Of a DNA stretch of 64,000 nt, positions 45,143-54,105 are shown piece after piece. The notes beneath the pieces are model-generated. The model saw nothing but the letters and a program-made list of their open reading frames with translations. It was not told the origin of the DNA and made no database searches. The stretch is from Heliomarina baculiformis. Its GTDB lineage: Bacteria; Pseudomonadota; Alphaproteobacteria; Rhodobacterales; Rhodobacteraceae. A program made the translations under genes and the position numbers. Positions within the stretch are counted from its first letter, which is position 1. Each line of letters starts with the position of its first letter. The DNA lies in the NCBI RefSeq assembly GCF_019966545.1, contig NZ_JAIMIC010000006.1:310001-374000 (forward strand). The letters run 5' to 3'.

Positions 45143-46030
45143 TCAGCCGGTCGGCACGCCTGCCGAGCCATATTCCAGCCATGCCCGCTCCTCGGGCGTG
45201 AGGCTTGCCGCCATCATCGCGTCGTAACGCGCGATCTCATCACCGCTCAGCACATCCGCCCACTGGCCATTGCTGCCGCTATGAAAAAACGCCCTGTCCG
45301 ATTTGAAGAACCCCTTGCCGCCCGATGGTGCAAACCGCTCGGCGTTGGCCTTCATGTTGTCGAATGTCGCCGCCCGGACAAGCTGCGCCATGGTCTCGGC
45401 ACTATGCGATATGTCCAAGAGTCGGGCCACCTTAGCGAGAGTCCCCTCCAGATCGCGCCTCATATCAGCAAAATGAAACAGGGTGACGTTGGGCCGGTCG
45501 GCCAGCGCGATAGCGGCCCTGTAGTGACGCAGGATATGGGCAAGCGGCATCGCATCCATATCGAACCCCTCTGCCCCACCATCCATAAACCGGCGAAAGG
45601 CGATCCCGTCCGGATCGTCCTCCGGAAACCAATGGGAATAGAAGGTCATCGGCATGTTGTGGACATGCCGGCGATAAGAAAGATGCGCGTCAAGCGGGTG
45701 GCGGAACACGCAGATATACCGCGCGTGATCGTCCAGCGGCAGCCCATCCATCGGCGTGTGGCTCTTCATGCTGCGTCGATGGGTCATCCCCTCCAGCCGT
45801 TCGGCTACCTCCGACAACTCACGCAGCCGGATATCGACCCAGGGCATCCGGATCGAAAGCTCTGTCTCAACTTCGGGGTCGCCGGAAAACAAGAGGGCAA
45901 TGATCGTCTGCATCCACGTGGTGCCGCATTTCGGCGGGGTCACCACGATGACATCATCCGGCCGGATCGCTACCCTGTCCCAGCGGCGGTTATCGGTAAG
46001 CGGGCCGAGGTAAAGCTTTCGCTGCGTCAT
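45143..46030 (-). CDS. Sulfotransferase family protein
   Basis: The 295-residue cytosolic-type sulfotransferase has the PAPS 5-prime phosphosulfate loop PPKCGTTWMQT (about 33-43), the 3-prime phosphate contact FRHPLDAHLSYRRH (about 107-120) and the late SGGKGFF...GSNGQWADVLSGDE box. It moves sulfate from PAPS to an alcohol or amine acceptor; the acceptor is unknown. The ATG at 46030 follows GAGGTCGG; a GTG at 46048 would add six residues. It stands alone, 50 bases from the end of the FbpB region. Confidence 0.87.
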   Translation of the reverse strand: MTQRKLYLGPLTDNRRWDRVAIRPDDVIVVTPPKCGTTWMQTIIALLFSGDPEVETELSIRMPWVDIRLRELSEVAERLEGMTHRRSMKSHTPMDGLPLDDHARYICVFRHPLDAHLSYRRHVHNMPMTFYSHWFPEDDPDGIAFRRFMDGGAEGFDMDAMPLAHILRHYRAAIALADRPNVTLFHFADMRRDLEGTLAKVARLLDISHSAETMAQLVRAATFDNMKANAERFAPSGGKGFFKSDRAFFHSGSNGQWADVLSGDEIARYDAMMAASLTPEERAWLEYGSAGVPTG

Positions 46031-46336
46031 TTCCGACCTCAATTGCACGGAGCGCGATCAGGAAAAACGGAGCGACTCCGCAAGGCAACACAAAACAGCG
46101 CCCGTGATCACGAAACACCGCAAGCTATATGCGCAGGCAACACGCGCAGGACGTGGCAGATGAGGCTGCCGACAGCCAATGCCATCGAGTTTCCTCAACA
46201 GCATCGGGCGACAGACAGCCCGGTTTGGGCCGACAGCACAGACGACAGCTCAACTCCAATCAAACCATGGCCGCCATGCGGATTTCACCGCCGCTGCGTT
46301 CAACAAAATTAAACTTCTGCCACGGCGAAAAAAGGC

Positions 46337-47059
46337 TCAAGCCATCTTGCTAAGACCGTCCCTGAGCGCCTTTGTCATCCCCTGAGCCTCCATATGAAGC
46401 CGAAGTCTCTGATTAAAGCCACCCGGCGTATTGAGCGCCTCGATGAGCGGACCACACGCGGTCGTCGACAGGTTTGATGCCACCAACTCTCTGAGAAATG
46501 CTTCGCCCTGGGATTCGTCCGCGACGCTTTCCCCAAGCCAGACCGCTGCATCGCTGACCATACGCGCGACGGGAGACAGAACAGCCTGCGCGCAAAGATA
46601 GGCGGCCATTTCATCGGCATCCCGCACGGGATAAATACTGTTGCGAGCTCCGAAAATCTCCGTGACGATCTTGGTATCCCCGCACATCATGATAGGCGTC
46701 CCGCCCCGTGCAATACCGGGAAACGGCATCATCTGGGCAACCACGCGCGCCGGTCGAACCAAGGCGTCTGCCTCCTCAAGCGACGCACCGGCCATGAAAC
46801 TTATCGCGACCTGTCCTTCTCGAAACGCCAATGGGCCAAGAACATCTGGTGCGACATCGGCCATCAAACCCAGAAACAGAACGTCGCTTGCATCGACAAC
46901 CCCCTGGTTGTCAGCGATCCGAACATTACCATGGGCTTCAGCGAGAGAAGAGGAATGATGAACGCTGCGCTCGGAAACAGTGATGTCGTGCCCATCCTCG
47001 ACGATACCTTCCACCGCCGCACGGGCGATCGTTCCACACCCGATCACGCCAATACGCAT
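46337..47059 (-). CDS. ProC-like NAD(P)-dependent reductase
   Basis: The 240-residue protein has an N-terminal Rossmann motif (MRIGVIGCGTIARAAVEG) and a helical C-terminal domain. The VARMVSDAAVWLGE, GEAFLRELV and NTPGGFNQRL stretches follow the pyrroline-5-carboxylate reductase layout, including the TPGG motif. Some key ProC residues differ, and the protein is slightly short (ProC is about 270), so it may reduce another imine. The ATG at 47059 has a CTAGGAGGGAAGG site. Monocistronic. Confidence 0.82.
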   Translation of the reverse strand: MRIGVIGCGTIARAAVEGIVEDGHDITVSERSVHHSSSLAEAHGNVRIADNQGVVDASDVLFLGLMADVAPDVLGPLAFREGQVAISFMAGASLEEADALVRPARVVAQMMPFPGIARGGTPIMMCGDTKIVTEIFGARNSIYPVRDADEMAAYLCAQAVLSPVARMVSDAAVWLGESVADESQGEAFLRELVASNLSTTACGPLIEALNTPGGFNQRLRLHMEAQGMTKALRDGLSKMA

Positions 47060-47217
47060 GCCTTCCCTCCTAGTGACCTCACCCGAAATCGACCCTTGCG
47101 CGGATCGTAACATTCGTCACAACGGGCGCGGCGCGAGCCTCTCGCCATCCCGGAAAGAGGGTCCGAAAAAGGATCGAAGGAACCGATGCGACGGGCACGG
47201 TCCCCGGCGCGGTCCCC

Positions 47218-48435
47218 CTAATCGTATTTCCGCTGATCCTCGATCACCAGACCGTCATTCGGCAGGCTGCCCGGCGCGACCACCTCGACGATGCCGCGCA
47301 TCTTCAGCACAGAGGCGACGGATTCGTCGTAATTGGTCCGCTTGTCGCTGGATTCGATCTGAACCGTCAGGGTATCCATCTCACCCACGCGTCGGGCGAT
47401 CACCCGCGCCTTGGACACTTCGGCGTGTTTGGCGACCAGTGCGGCAACCTGTTCGGGGCGGATGAACATGCCCTTCACCTTGGTGGTCTGATCGGCCCGG
47501 CCCATCCAACCCTTGATGCGCATATTGGTCCGCCCGCAGGGCGAAACCCCCGGCATTACGGCGCTCAGATCACCCGTGGCGAAACGGATCAGCGGATAGT
47601 CGTAGTTCAGCGTCGTCACGACGACCTCGCCCACTTCTCCCGGCTTCACCGGCTTGCCGGTGCCCGGGGTCACGATCTCGACGATCACCCGCTCATCGAC
47701 GATCAGCCCCTCCATCGCCTCGCTTTCATAAGCGACATTGCCAAGATCGGCGGTGGCATAGGATTGCAGGCAGCTGATCCCGCGATCCGCGTATTCCTGC
47801 CGCAGCGACGGGAAAAGTGCGCCGCCCCCTACCGCCGCCTTGCTGATCTTCAGCTTGACGCCCATCTCCTCGGCCTTGTCGAGGATCACCTTCAGGTAAT
47901 CGGGCGTCCCGGCATAGGCGGTCGTACCCACGTCCCGCGCCGCGGTCACCTGCAGTTCCGTCTGACCGGTCCCGGCGGGCAGCACCGCCGCCCCGACCGC
48001 CCGCGCGCCGTTTTCGAACATCATGCCCGCCGGGGTAAGGTGATAGCCGAAACAGTTGTGCACGATGTCTTTCTTGCCGATCCCGGCGGCAAAAAGCGCG
48101 CGGCCAAAGCCCCACCAGTCCTTCCCGATCATCCCCGGTTCATAGATCGGGCCGGGCGACTGGAAGATATGCGAGTATTTGTTCACGGCGTGCATCGCGA
48201 ACCCGCCAAACGGCGGCGTCTTGGCCTGCGCTTTGGTCAGGTCCGACTTGCGCAGCACCGGCAGTTTCGACAGCTCCTTAACCGAGGTGATCTCGCTTGC
48301 ATCGACATCCTTCAGCGTCTTGGCATAGCCGGGGAGGCTTTGAGCCTGCCCGATCTGCACCTGCAACGCGCCGCCGATATCCGCCGCGCGCTCATCCCTG
48401 GACCGCGTCTCAAGCGTATCATAATACCCCGTCAT
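47218..48435 (-). CDS. Phenylacetate-CoA ligase-like AMP-forming enzyme
   Basis: This 405-residue adenylate-forming enzyme resembles PaaK: N-terminal DERAADIGGALQVQIGQAQSLPGY, LPVLRKSDLTKAQ, the central HNCFGYHLTPAGMMFENG and TAYAGTPDYLKVILD, LIRFATGDLSAV, and the C-terminal VKGMFIRPEQV hinge. It activates an aromatic or other carboxylic acid to the acyl-CoA. It is the last gene of the leftward acyl-CoA ligase/liv operon, 61 bases after livF. The lack of paa degradation genes nearby argues against assuming phenylacetate as substrate. Confidence 0.85.
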   Translation of the reverse strand: MTGYYDTLETRSRDERAADIGGALQVQIGQAQSLPGYAKTLKDVDASEITSVKELSKLPVLRKSDLTKAQAKTPPFGGFAMHAVNKYSHIFQSPGPIYEPGMIGKDWWGFGRALFAAGIGKKDIVHNCFGYHLTPAGMMFENGARAVGAAVLPAGTGQTELQVTAARDVGTTAYAGTPDYLKVILDKAEEMGVKLKISKAAVGGGALFPSLRQEYADRGISCLQSYATADLGNVAYESEAMEGLIVDERVIVEIVTPGTGKPVKPGEVGEVVVTTLNYDYPLIRFATGDLSAVMPGVSPCGRTNMRIKGWMGRADQTTKVKGMFIRPEQVAALVAKHAEVSKARVIARRVGEMDTLTVQIESSDKRTNYDESVASVLKMRGIVEVVAPGSLPNDGLVIEDQRKYD

Positions 48436-48495
48436 GGCATCTCTTCCGTGTCAATATACCTGTTACGACCCGGACCCCGGGTCACTCGACATAAC

Positions 48496-49332
48496 TCAGC
48501 TCAGCCATCTCTTGCGTCTACGATAGGATCGCACGTCGCGGAACGACTTGCGTCCTTCGTCCGACATGCCAAGGTAAAACTCCTTGACGTCGGGATTCTC
48601 GCGCAGGGCCTTGGCCGCACCATCCATCACTACGCGACCGGATTCCAGAATATAACCGTAATGTGCAAAGCGAAGTGCCACATTCGTGTTCTGCTCTGCC
48701 AAAAGAAACGTCACCCCTTCCTGCTCGTTCAAGTCCTTGACGATGCCAAAGATTTCCTCGACCAGCTGCGGCGCCAGCCCCATGCTCGGCTCGTCCAGCA
48801 GGATCGTTTCGGGGTTGGCCATCATCGCCCGTCCGATGGCACACATCTGCTGTTCCCCGCCCGAGGTATAACCCGCCTGACTCTTGCGGCGTTCCTTGAG
48901 ACGCGGGAAATAGGCGTAAACCTTTTCCAGCGAGGCATTCTGCTCGGCCTTGCTGTCCTTGCGGGTATAGGATCCGGTCAGCAGGTTCTCCTCGATGGTC
49001 AGGTGCTCGAAACAATGCCGACCCTCCATCACCTGGATCACCCCCTTGCGCACGATCTGCGCCGGGTCCGCGTGCTGCATCGGCTCTCCACGGTAACGGA
49101 TCGACCCCTTGGTCACCTCGCCCCGTTCCGACGCCAACAATCCCGACACCGCCTTGAGCGTCGTCGTCTTGCCCGCGCCATTCCCGCCCAGCAGCGCCGT
49201 GATGCCGCCTTTGGGCACCTTCAGGCTAACGCCTTTCAACACGAGGATCACGTGGTTGTAGATCACCTCGATATTGTTGATCTCCAGCAGGGTATCCTGA
49301 AGCGTCTCTTGCGCATTCGTCGTATCGAGCAT
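48496..49332 (-). CDS. livF: Branched-chain amino acid-type ABC transporter ATP-binding protein LivF
   Basis: The 278-residue ATPase has Walker A GGNGAGKTT, signature TSGGEQQMCAIGRAM, Walker B TILLDEPSMGLAP, and the LivF-style AEQNTNVALRFAHYGYILESGRV end. It drives uptake with LivG. The ATG at 49332 or a GTG two codons upstream may be used; GAGG lies just before. A tail of about 20 residues beyond the usual family end is very basic (RSYRRRKRWLS). The gene follows the livJ attenuator hairpin. Confidence 0.9.
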   Translation of the reverse strand: MLDTTNAQETLQDTLLEINNIEVIYNHVILVLKGVSLKVPKGGITALLGGNGAGKTTTLKAVSGLLASERGEVTKGSIRYRGEPMQHADPAQIVRKGVIQVMEGRHCFEHLTIEENLLTGSYTRKDSKAEQNASLEKVYAYFPRLKERRKSQAGYTSGGEQQMCAIGRAMMANPETILLDEPSMGLAPQLVEEIFGIVKDLNEQEGVTFLLAEQNTNVALRFAHYGYILESGRVVMDGAAKALRENPDVKEFYLGMSDEGRKSFRDVRSYRRRKRWLS

Positions 49333-49372
49333 TCTCACAGATCCTCAAAATTCCAAGCCCCTCGCCGGGGCC

Positions 49373-49404
49373 AAAAAGGTGCGGCGACACGGGGCCGCCG
49401 CACC
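49373..49404 (-). terminator. Intra-operon terminator/attenuator between livJ and livF
   Basis: Read on the minus strand, GGTGCGGCG pairs with CGCCGCACC (49396-49404 with 49378-49386) and is followed by TTTTT (49373-49377). It begins eight bases after the livJ stop. A partial terminator here would give much more of the binding protein than of livF and the ligase. Confidence 0.8.
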
Positions 49405-49411
49405 AGTCAGA

Positions 49412-50695
49412 TCAATCGCACCCAGGTGTGATGTTGTTTTCCGACGCATAGGCCGAGGAATCTTCCTCGATCAGCGCGCTGATCACTTCTTGATCGGTGT
49501 CGATATAGTCGGTGATCATGTTCCACTCACCGGCTTCTGCATCCCATTGCGCCACCGCACCACGGCCATCGCCACCATGATTTTCACAGGACGCCGCGAA
49601 TTCCGGGCCGAAATTCGGCAAGCCCAGCGATTCCATCTTGGCTTCGTCGATCACCAGCGCCTCCATCCCGTCGCGCATCATCGCGGGCGTGATGTCCTTG
49701 GTGCCGTGGATCTCCTGAGCGGTCTTGGCAGCCTCTGCAGCCAGCATCGCCGCATACATGCCACGGTTGTAAAGCGCGGTGCCAAGCTGATCGCCCGCAC
49801 CCGCGGCCTTGCCCGCATCGACCACATATTTGCGCAGGTCATCGTAAAGCGGGTAATCGTCGCCAAGGTTATGGAAGGTCAGCGCCTTGTAGCCATCGGC
49901 ACCGGCGCCCGCAGGCAGCACGTCATTCTCGGACCCGGACCACCAGATGCCGATGAAATTCTCCATCGGGAACCGGATGTTCACCGCCTCCTGAATCGCG
50001 ACCGAGTTCATCACGCCCCAGCCGTACATGATCACGTAATCCGGACGCTCACGACGCACCTGAAGCCACTGTGACTTCTGCTCCTGACCCGGGTGATCCA
50101 CCGGCAGCAGCATCAGCTCATAGCCATGTTTCTTGCCAAGCTCTTCCAGCGTGCGGATCGGCTCTTTGCCGTAAGCCGAGTTGTGATAGACCAGCGCGAT
50201 CTTCTTGCCGGACAGGTCGCCGCCGTTCTGCTCAAGCAGATGCTTGATCGCGACCGAGGCCCCATCCCAGTAGTTGGCCGGGTAGTTGAAGATATTGCGG
50301 AACACTTCGCCGTTCTTGGCCGAGGTGCGGCCGTAGCCCATGGAGTGGACCGGGATACCATCCGCCGTCGCCTTTGGGATCAGCTGATAGGTGATGCCCG
50401 TCGAAAGCGGCTGATACACCAGCGAGCCTTCGCCCTTGGTGGACTCGTAGCATTCCACGCCTTTTTCGGTGTTATAACCGGTTTCGCATTCGATCACCCG
50501 TACCGGCACACCGCCGATCCCGCCGTCGCGCTCATTCAGCAGGGTAAAGTAATCCTCGTAGCCGTCCGCAAAGGGAATACCGTTCGCGGCATAGGCCCCG
50601 GTACGATAGCTCAGCGACGGGAACACGAGGTCCGCCATCACTGGCCCCGCGGCCATCACGGCGCCCAGCGCCAGCGTCGTCAGTCTAAGTTTCAT
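49412..50695 (-). CDS. livJ: ABC transporter substrate-binding protein, LivJ type
   Basis: The 427-residue periplasmic binding protein has a signal peptide (MKLRLTTLALGAVMAAGPVMA) and the Peripla_BP_6 pattern: YRTGAYAANGIPFADGYEDYFTLLNERDGG and IALVYHNSAYGKEPIRTLEE. It belongs to the LivJ/HAAT family, but members in acyl-CoA ligase clusters often bind other organic acids. ATG at 50695 is chosen with a GGGAGGAAA site. Confidence 0.9.
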   Translation of the reverse strand: MKLRLTTLALGAVMAAGPVMADLVFPSLSYRTGAYAANGIPFADGYEDYFTLLNERDGGIGGVPVRVIECETGYNTEKGVECYESTKGEGSLVYQPLSTGITYQLIPKATADGIPVHSMGYGRTSAKNGEVFRNIFNYPANYWDGASVAIKHLLEQNGGDLSGKKIALVYHNSAYGKEPIRTLEELGKKHGYELMLLPVDHPGQEQKSQWLQVRRERPDYVIMYGWGVMNSVAIQEAVNIRFPMENFIGIWWSGSENDVLPAGAGADGYKALTFHNLGDDYPLYDDLRKYVVDAGKAAGAGDQLGTALYNRGMYAAMLAAEAAKTAQEIHGTKDITPAMMRDGMEALVIDEAKMESLGLPNFGPEFAASCENHGGDGRGAVAQWDAEAGEWNMITDYIDTDQEVISALIEEDSSAYASENNITPGCD

Positions 50696-50822
50696 CGGGT
50701 CTTTTCCTCCCATGTGGTTTTGTCCGATGGTTCACGGGGTTGACCCCCGTTTGTCCTTCGCCGCCCCGATCCGGGGTCGGCATGTGGTGCGGGGCTCGCT
50801 CCTTTCACCCCGCGCCCGCCCC

Positions 50823-51899
50823 CTAGTGGGGGAAGGGCCACAATCTCAGTTTCTCCTTGGCCACGCGCCAAAGCTGCGCCAGCCCGTGCGGCTCGAGGAT
50901 CAGGAACGTGATGATCAGCCCGCCCACGATCAGCAATTGCAGATGCGCCACGATGTCGGTCGGCCATCCCAGCATATCCGCCCCCACGACCTTGAGCACG
51001 ACCGGCAAAAGCACGAGGAACGCCGCCCCCGCAAAAGAGCCGAAAATCGAGCCCAGCCCCCCGATGATCACCATGAACAGCACAAGGAAGGATTTCTGGA
51101 TGCCGAATGCCTCACCGACCTCGACCGCGCCAAGGTAAACCGCAAAGAACAGCGCCCCGGAAATTCCGACGAAAAAGGACGAAATCGCAAAGGCGGTCAG
51201 CTTGGCCCGCAGCGGGTTCACCCCGATGATCTCGGCGGCAATGTCCATGTCGCGGATCGCCATCCATGTCCGCCCCAGCGTGCCCCGCGTCAGGTTGCGC
51301 GCGATGATCGCCGATCCGGTAAGGAAAACGAGACAGAAAAGATAGGTCGCCCAGGCCTCGGTATTCGGACCGGTCACCTCGATGCCGAACAGCGTGCGTT
51401 CCGGTGCGGAAATCTGGCCCGAGGCGGAATAGTTGTAAAACCACGGCACCCGGTTGAACAGCCAGACGAGAAAGAACTGCGCCGCCAGCGTCGCCACCGC
51501 AAGGTAGAACCCCTTGATCCGCAGGCTCGGCAACCCGAACAGCACCCCGACCCCGGCGGTGATCAGCCCCGACAGGATGACGTGGAAAAAGATGTTCACA
51601 TCCGGAAAGGCGGTCATCAGCTTGTAGCAGGCATAAGCCCCCACCGCCATGAACCCGCCGGTGCCAAGGCTCACCTGCCCGCAATACCCCGTCAGAATGT
51701 TCAGCCCGATCGCCGCGATTGCGTAGATCAGGAACGGCAGCAGGATCGCGTTGGCCCAGTAATCGTTGATGACAAAGGGCACGACCAGAAAGGCCACCGC
51801 CAGCACAAGGTAATACCGATACCGGTCGAACTTGATCGGAAAGGTCTGGCTGTCCTCGACATAGGTAGAGCTGAAATCACCCGCTTCGCGATAGATCAT
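50823..51899 (-). CDS. livM: LivM-type ABC transporter permease
   Basis: This 358-residue permease has about ten membrane helices and the family signature LTGYCGQVSLGTGGFMAVGAYA. GVGVLFGLPSLRIKGFYLAVATLA and MVIIGGLGSIFGSFAGAA also match LivM. The start overlaps the stop of the small gene upstream as ATGA. It forms the pore with LivH. Confidence 0.92.
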   Translation of the reverse strand: MIYREAGDFSSTYVEDSQTFPIKFDRYRYYLVLAVAFLVVPFVINDYWANAILLPFLIYAIAAIGLNILTGYCGQVSLGTGGFMAVGAYACYKLMTAFPDVNIFFHVILSGLITAGVGVLFGLPSLRIKGFYLAVATLAAQFFLVWLFNRVPWFYNYSASGQISAPERTLFGIEVTGPNTEAWATYLFCLVFLTGSAIIARNLTRGTLGRTWMAIRDMDIAAEIIGVNPLRAKLTAFAISSFFVGISGALFFAVYLGAVEVGEAFGIQKSFLVLFMVIIGGLGSIFGSFAGAAFLVLLPVVLKVVGADMLGWPTDIVAHLQLLIVGGLIITFLILEPHGLAQLWRVAKEKLRLWPFPH

Positions 51900-52135
51900 C
51901 TGTCAGCCTCCTGCATCGGCATGGCGCCCCGGTTGGGCGCACGGGCAAATCCGATCTCCTCGCTGTGCCGCGCCAGCCAGATCCACGCCAGCACGCCCAG
52001 CCCGGCGCCAAAGGCCGCCAGAACTGCCGCCGTCAGCACCTGCCCCTCACCCGCCGTCAGCGCGAGATAGCCAAAGACCCAGAACCCCGACCAGGCCACC
52101 ACGTTCACGATTGCTATCAGTTTGGCCATGCTCAT
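51896..52135 (-). CDS. Tiny two-helix membrane protein inside the liv operon
   Basis: This 79-residue protein has two hydrophobic helices (LIAIVNVVAWSGFWVFGYLAL and VLTAAVLAAFGAGLGVLAWIWLA) and a polar tail (RHSEEIGFARAPNRGAMPMQ). Its ATG overlaps the livH stop and its stop overlaps the livM start, both as ATGA, so it is strictly translated between the two permease subunits. I do not recognise a family; a stabilising accessory subunit of the LivHM pore is an inference. Confidence 0.8.
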   Translation of the reverse strand: MSMAKLIAIVNVVAWSGFWVFGYLALTAGEGQVLTAAVLAAFGAGLGVLAWIWLARHSEEIGFARAPNRGAMPMQEADR

Positions 52136-53118
52136 ACCCTCTCGATGATCTTTTCGCCGAACAGCCCCTGCGGCCGGAACACAAGGAAGACCAGCGCCAG
52201 CACATAGGCAAACCAGTTCTCCGTTGCCCCGCCCAGCGCAGGCCCCAGCAGGAATTCGAACAGTTTCTCGCCCACTCCGATGATCAGCCCGCCGACAATG
52301 GCCCCGGGGATCGAGGTGAACCCGCCCAGCATCAAGACAGGCAGCGCCTTGAGCGCGATCAGCGAAAGCGAGAACTGCACCCCCGACTTCGCGCCCCACA
52401 TGACCCCTGCGACCAGCGCTACGAACCCGGCCAACGACCAGACCAGCACCCAGACGAAGTTGAGCGAGATGCCGACCGACAGCGCCGCCTGGTGGTCATC
52501 CGCTACCGCGCGCAAGGCCCGCCCCTCGCGGGTGTACTGGTTGAAGGCCATCAGCGCGATCACCAGAATCCCGGCAATTACCGTCGCCACGATATCGAGA
52601 TTGTCGATGAAGAAGCCATAACCGAACATGTCATAGGTGATCTGGTCGATGGTCTCGTTGATCCCTTGGGGCAGCCCGACGTCGAGGGTCTTGATCTCCG
52701 ACCCCCACATCAGATCCGACAAGCCTTCAAGGAAATAGGCAAGCCCGATGGTCGCCATGAACAGGATGATCGGCTCCTGGTTGACCAGATGCCGCATGAC
52801 CAGACGCTGCACCAGCCAGGCCAGCACGATCATCACCACCACGGTCACCAGGATCGCGAGCAGCGCGGGCACATGCCAGCCGAAATGATGTAGATCCGTG
52901 CCCAAAGTGGCGTTGATCAGATGGCTGAACGGCACCTGCCCGTCCATGATCCCGACCAGCGTGGCCGCCGCGAACAGGGCCATAACCCCTTGGGCATAGT
53001 TGAAAATCCCGCTTGCCTTGAAGATCAGCACAAAGCCAAGGGCGACCAGCGCGTAAAGCACGCCGGCCATAAGCCCGTTCAGCGTGACCTCCATCGCGAA
53101 TAAAAGCTGATCAGGCAT
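52132..53118 (-). CDS. livH: LivH-type ABC transporter permease
   Basis: This 328-residue permease has about eight helices, the N-terminal LNGLMAGVLYALVALGFVLIFKASGIFNYAQG signature and the late GGFTSIPGAIVGGLIIGVGEKL box. The ATG at 53118 follows GGGGGAGGG; the frame is open to 53139. It is the first permease of the transporter and precedes the tiny membrane gene. An A/T-rich hairpin separates it from livG. Confidence 0.92.
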   Translation of the reverse strand: MPDQLLFAMEVTLNGLMAGVLYALVALGFVLIFKASGIFNYAQGVMALFAAATLVGIMDGQVPFSHLINATLGTDLHHFGWHVPALLAILVTVVVMIVLAWLVQRLVMRHLVNQEPIILFMATIGLAYFLEGLSDLMWGSEIKTLDVGLPQGINETIDQITYDMFGYGFFIDNLDIVATVIAGILVIALMAFNQYTREGRALRAVADDHQAALSVGISLNFVWVLVWSLAGFVALVAGVMWGAKSGVQFSLSLIALKALPVLMLGGFTSIPGAIVGGLIIGVGEKLFEFLLGPALGGATENWFAYVLALVFLVFRPQGLFGEKIIERV

Positions 53119-53139
53119 CACACCCTCCCCCGCCGCCAA

Positions 53140-53180
53140 ATTTCTTCACAGAAATTTCCCAAAAATTATGGAAAATTTTT
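53140..53180 (-). promoter_or_regulatory. A/T-rich stem-loop between livG and livH
   Basis: In the transcribed direction, AAATTTCT pairs with AGAAATTT around GTGA (near 53142-53163), next to a second A/T-rich inverted stretch. Its base composition contrasts sharply with the GC-rich surroundings. It may be an RNA processing or translation-control element. Confidence 0.4.
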
Positions 53181-53195
53181 GCCACCCTGCCCCGA

Positions 53196-54086
53196 TCAGT
53201 CATGCGCCACCCCCAGATAGGCGTCGATCACATCCTGATTGTTGCGCACCTCGTCCGGCGGGCCATCGCCGATCTTCTTGCCGTAATCCATCACCACCAC
53301 CCGGTCGGACAGATCCATCACCACGCCCATGTCATGTTCGATCAACGCGATCGTCGTGCCGAACTCGTCGTTCACATCAAGGATAAAGCGGCTCATGTCC
53401 TCCTTCTCCTCGACATTCATCCCCGCCATCGGCTCGTCGAGCAACAGGATCGTCGGCTCCGCCGCTAAGGCCCGCGCCAGCTCGACCCGTTTCTTCAACC
53501 CGTAGGGCAACCGCGCCACAGGTGTCTTGCGGATATGCTGGATCTCGAGGAAATCGATGACACGTTCTGCCACCTCCCGGTTGGCCACCTCCTCATGCTC
53601 CGCCTTCCCTTTCCACAGCATCTGCGACAGGATCGACGGCTTCATATGGGTCAGCCGACCACACATCACGTTGTCCAGAACGCTCATCCCCTCGAACAGC
53701 GCGATGTTCTGAAAGGTCCGGGCAATGCCCTGCCGCGCCACCTCATAGGGTTTCATCTGCGGCCGCCGCGCGCCCTTGTACCAGACCTCGCCCTCAGAGG
53801 GCGTATAGAACCCGGAAATCACGTTCAGCATAGAGGATTTCCCGGCCCCGTTCGGCCCGATGATCGCGCGGATCTCGCCCTCGCGGATGTCAAAGGAAAT
53901 ATCCTGGATCGCGACCACCCCGCCGAACCGCAGGGTGATGTTCTTCATCTCCATCACCACGCCGCCGATGGTGCGCCCATCCGCCGTCACGTAACTGTCC
54001 GCCGTATCCTTCACGCGCGCCCTGCCCTTCTTCTCGTTCCAAATACGGCCGCCGGAGGCTCCCCGGCCCGCCGCGCGATGCGACAT
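53196..54086 (-). CDS. livG: LivG-type ABC transporter ATP-binding protein
   Basis: The 296-residue ATPase has Walker A IGPNGAGKSSML, QNIALFEGMSVLDNVM, signature LPYGLKKRVELARAL, Walker B TILLLDEPMAGMN and the LivG-specific MGVVMDLSDRVVVMDYG. About 40 extra N-terminal residues precede the ATPase core (MEMKNITLRFGG), so the true start could lie further downstream. It starts 19 bases after the acyl-CoA ligase stop. Powers uptake with LivF. Confidence 0.9.
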   Translation of the reverse strand: MSHRAAGRGASGGRIWNEKKGRARVKDTADSYVTADGRTIGGVVMEMKNITLRFGGVVAIQDISFDIREGEIRAIIGPNGAGKSSMLNVISGFYTPSEGEVWYKGARRPQMKPYEVARQGIARTFQNIALFEGMSVLDNVMCGRLTHMKPSILSQMLWKGKAEHEEVANREVAERVIDFLEIQHIRKTPVARLPYGLKKRVELARALAAEPTILLLDEPMAGMNVEEKEDMSRFILDVNDEFGTTIALIEHDMGVVMDLSDRVVVMDYGKKIGDGPPDEVRNNQDVIDAYLGVAHD

Positions 54087-54105
54087 TCAACTGGCATGAA
54101 ACCTC

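Noticed and set aside
47425-49431. Rightward frame of 668 codons across the PaaK-like ligase and livF
   Set aside because: Spans two genes with proven motifs on the other strand; His/Arg-rich nonsense composition.
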